Shown one piece after another: positions 62,622 to 64,000 of a stretch of DNA of 64,000 bases. The stretch covers positions 62,001 through 126,000 of the forward strand of contig NZ_WVRE01000007.1 in the NCBI RefSeq assembly GCF_013111185.1. The letters are read 5' to 3'. The notes beneath the pieces were generated by a model that was not told where the DNA came from, made no database searches, and worked only from the letters and a program-made list of their open reading frames with translations. This DNA comes from Ruegeria sp. HKCCD7303. Lineage in GTDB: Bacteria > Pseudomonadota > Alphaproteobacteria > Rhodobacterales > Rhodobacteraceae. Numbering within the stretch: position 1 is the first letter of the stretch; each line of letters starts with the position of its first letter. Both the position numbers and the translations under genes were made by a program.

Positions 62622-63956
62622 TCAAACCTCCAATGCACATTCACGGGCAAAGTCCCGGAGACTGTCGTCGAGTATGTTCAGGATTTCGTTGATCTGCGCT
62701 TCGGTCGCGATCAAAGGCGGGCAAATCAGGAAATGATCGCCCTCAACACCGCCGCGAGTGCGGCGCGAATAAGTGATCAGGTTGCGCTCGTAGCAGATTT
62801 CCACGAACCGTTCATAGGCGTTCAGGTCCTTGGGCAATGGTGACATGGTGTCCCGATCCGAGACCATTTCAAAGGCGGTTAGCAGGCCTTTTCCCCGCAC
62901 ATCACCGATGAACGGGTGACGCGCCATGAGGTCCATGAGCCCCGCCATCAGGATTTCGCCCATGATCCGCGCATTGGTCATCAGGTCCAGCCGGTCGATT
63001 TCGTTCAGAACAGCCAACCCAGCGCTGCATGCGAGCGGGTTACCGGCATAAGTGTGGCCGTGGGCAAATCCGCCGCTGTCCAGCACGGTTTCAACCATCG
63101 CTTTGTCGGCGATCATGGCCCCCAACGGGGCATAGCCTGCGCCAAATCCCTTGGACAGGGCCACAAGATCGGGGCGGATGTTCCAGTGCTCCGAAGCCAG
63201 AAACGTACCAGTGCGTCCGACACCAGACATGACCTCGTCCATGATCAGCAGGACGCCAAATTCGTCGCAGATCTCGCGCACCCGCCCATAGTAGCTGTCG
63301 GGCGCAACCAGCGCCCCGATAGATGCACCGCCCACCGGTTCCATGGCAAAAGCCAGAACCGTGTCGGGCCCTTGTGCAATGATCTCATCCCTTAGCATCT
63401 CGGCATATTTCAGACCACGATCGTGGTCGGACAGGTTGTCGCGGTCCAAATAGCAAGTGGGCGCAGGAATTTTCGGCATTTCCTTGAAAAGCGGCGCAAA
63501 CGCGTTCGTCAGCGGCCCGTATCCGGTAATCGCCAGCGCGCCCAAGGTAGAACCGTGATAAGATGGAAAGCGCGAGATGACTTTCCACCGACTGGCTTGC
63601 CCATCAGCAACCGCCCATTGCCGCGCGAATTTCACGCAAGACTCCACGGCCTCGGACCCGCCAGAAACAAAAAAGACCTTGTCCAGGCCTGCCGGTGTGC
63701 GATCTGCGATGGCTGTGGCCAGGTCTTCTGCTGGGGCGTTCTCAAAGTGTAGACGATAGGCAAAGGTTGCGCTGTCCATCTGCGCCTTCATTGCAGCCAG
63801 AACATTGGGATTTGAATGGCCAATATTGCTGACCATCGCCCCGGACGAACCATCAATATAACGCTGGCCGTTCTTGCCCCAAATATAGATTCCTTCTGCG
63901 CGATCGACCTCGGGGCGGCGCGCGCGACTTTGATAGAAAAGGTTCGATGCCTTCAC
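62622..63956 (-). CDS. Class III (omega/beta-amino acid) aminotransferase
   Basis: A 444-residue PLP enzyme. Features: GSSGAMVSNIGHSNP, SGGSEAVESCVKFAR (phosphate binding), MDEVMSGVGRTG with the cofactor Asp, and LSKGFGAGY with the PLP-binding Lys. Typical substrates are omega- or beta-amines, including beta-amino acids. GTG start at 63956 overlaps the stop of the gene upstream (GTGA); a downstream ATG start is not obvious. Operon head for BKACE and deacetylase. Confidence 0.9.
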   Translation of the reverse strand: MKASNLFYQSRARRPEVDRAEGIYIWGKNGQRYIDGSSGAMVSNIGHSNPNVLAAMKAQMDSATFAYRLHFENAPAEDLATAIADRTPAGLDKVFFVSGGSEAVESCVKFARQWAVADGQASRWKVISRFPSYHGSTLGALAITGYGPLTNAFAPLFKEMPKIPAPTCYLDRDNLSDHDRGLKYAEMLRDEIIAQGPDTVLAFAMEPVGGASIGALVAPDSYYGRVREICDEFGVLLIMDEVMSGVGRTGTFLASEHWNIRPDLVALSKGFGAGYAPLGAMIADKAMVETVLDSGGFAHGHTYAGNPLACSAGLAVLNEIDRLDLMTNARIMGEILMAGLMDLMARHPFIGDVRGKGLLTAFEMVSDRDTMSPLPKDLNAYERFVEICYERNLITYSRRTRGGVEGDHFLICPPLIATEAQINEILNILDDSLRDFARECALEV

Positions 63957-64000
63957 GGTTTTTCTTCTTTGACAGGTGTGGCGATGCAGGAGCGATACCC
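63953..64000 (-). CDS. C-terminal end of an upstream gene (window edge)
   Basis: The last 15 codons read GYRSCIATPVKEEKP before a TGA that overlaps the GTG start of the aminotransferase by four bases. Only the tail is visible, so no family can be given; the overlap suggests the operon begins further upstream. Confidence 0.4.
   Translation of the reverse strand, partial: GYRSCIATPVKEEKP

Overview
The window looks like a chromosomal segment of a Roseobacter-group (Rhodobacteraceae) alphaproteobacterium. This rests on the gene content: two TRAP transporters, polyamine-type and branched-chain-type ABC importers, many LysR regulators, two BKACE-family enzymes and several class III cyclase / TolB-like / TPR regulators. 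GC-moderate coding density and short dispersed intergenic repeats fit the same picture. No rRNA, tRNA, CRISPR array or intact insertion sequence was seen. The assignment is an inference from gene content, not a database match.

Layout. 1-2.3 kb: tail of an AraC regulator, a GNAT acetyltransferase, a methyltransferase and a divergent LysR. 2.6-8.3 kb: a LuxR-type regulator divergent from a polyamine-type ABC importer operon that ends in an SDR. 9-11.4 kb: LysR divergent from a cupin plus GST-like pair, with an 18-bp perfect palindrome ahead of the cupin. 11.6-19.6 kb: a Spy-like periplasmic protein, a class III cyclase fused to an alpha/beta hydrolase, a GNAT, an HMA-CDF metal transporter, a BTAD/TolB/TPR regulator with an NTF2-like protein, and a HlyD-type protein. 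20.4-29.5 kb: a ten-gene TRAP and sugar-acid-like catabolic operon (TRAP dctQMP, 2-hydroxyacid dehydrogenase, RraA-like, MRJP/lactonase-like, PfkB kinase, SDR, cupin, methylglyoxal synthase) facing a GntR regulator, with a clear operator between them. 30-33 kb: a broken SDR, LysR, quinone oxidoreductase and SDR. 33.3-35 kb: a cyclase-TolB-TPR protein. 35.3-36.05 kb: a gene graveyard with remnants of a tyrosine recombinase, an adenosine deaminase and cytochrome bd subunit I. 36.1-40.6 kb: an unlisted 56-residue membrane protein and an RND efflux pair. 40.8-41.3 kb: a decayed pirin gene. 41.3-51.7 kb: a nine-gene aromatic operon under a divergent LysR: maleylacetate reductase, a complete LIV-type importer, a TfdB/PheA-type flavin hydroxylase, hydroxyquinol-type intradiol dioxygenase and a BKACE enzyme. 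52-56.3 kb: another cyclase-TolB-TPR protein, a CadC-like TolB/TPR regulator and a divergent secreted protein. 57-64 kb: a second TRAP operon beside an HDAC-like deacetylase, a second BKACE and a class III aminotransferase.

How the genes work together. Two operons pair an importer with a BKACE enzyme. In the aromatic operon the visible steps are ring hydroxylation, intradiol cleavage to maleylacetate and reduction to 3-oxoadipate. BKACE could then replace the usual CoA-transferase/thiolase step. In the terminal operon, deacetylase, aminotransferase and BKACE suggest import of an N-acetylated beta-amino acid, deacetylation, transamination to a beta-keto acid and cleavage with acetyl-CoA. Both pathway readings are inference from family functions. 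Many operons carry intercistronic hairpins next to the substrate-binding or lactonase-like genes, consistent with differential expression. Intergenic spaces hold copies of a ~70-bp two-hairpin repeat and one pair of a ~170-bp repeat.
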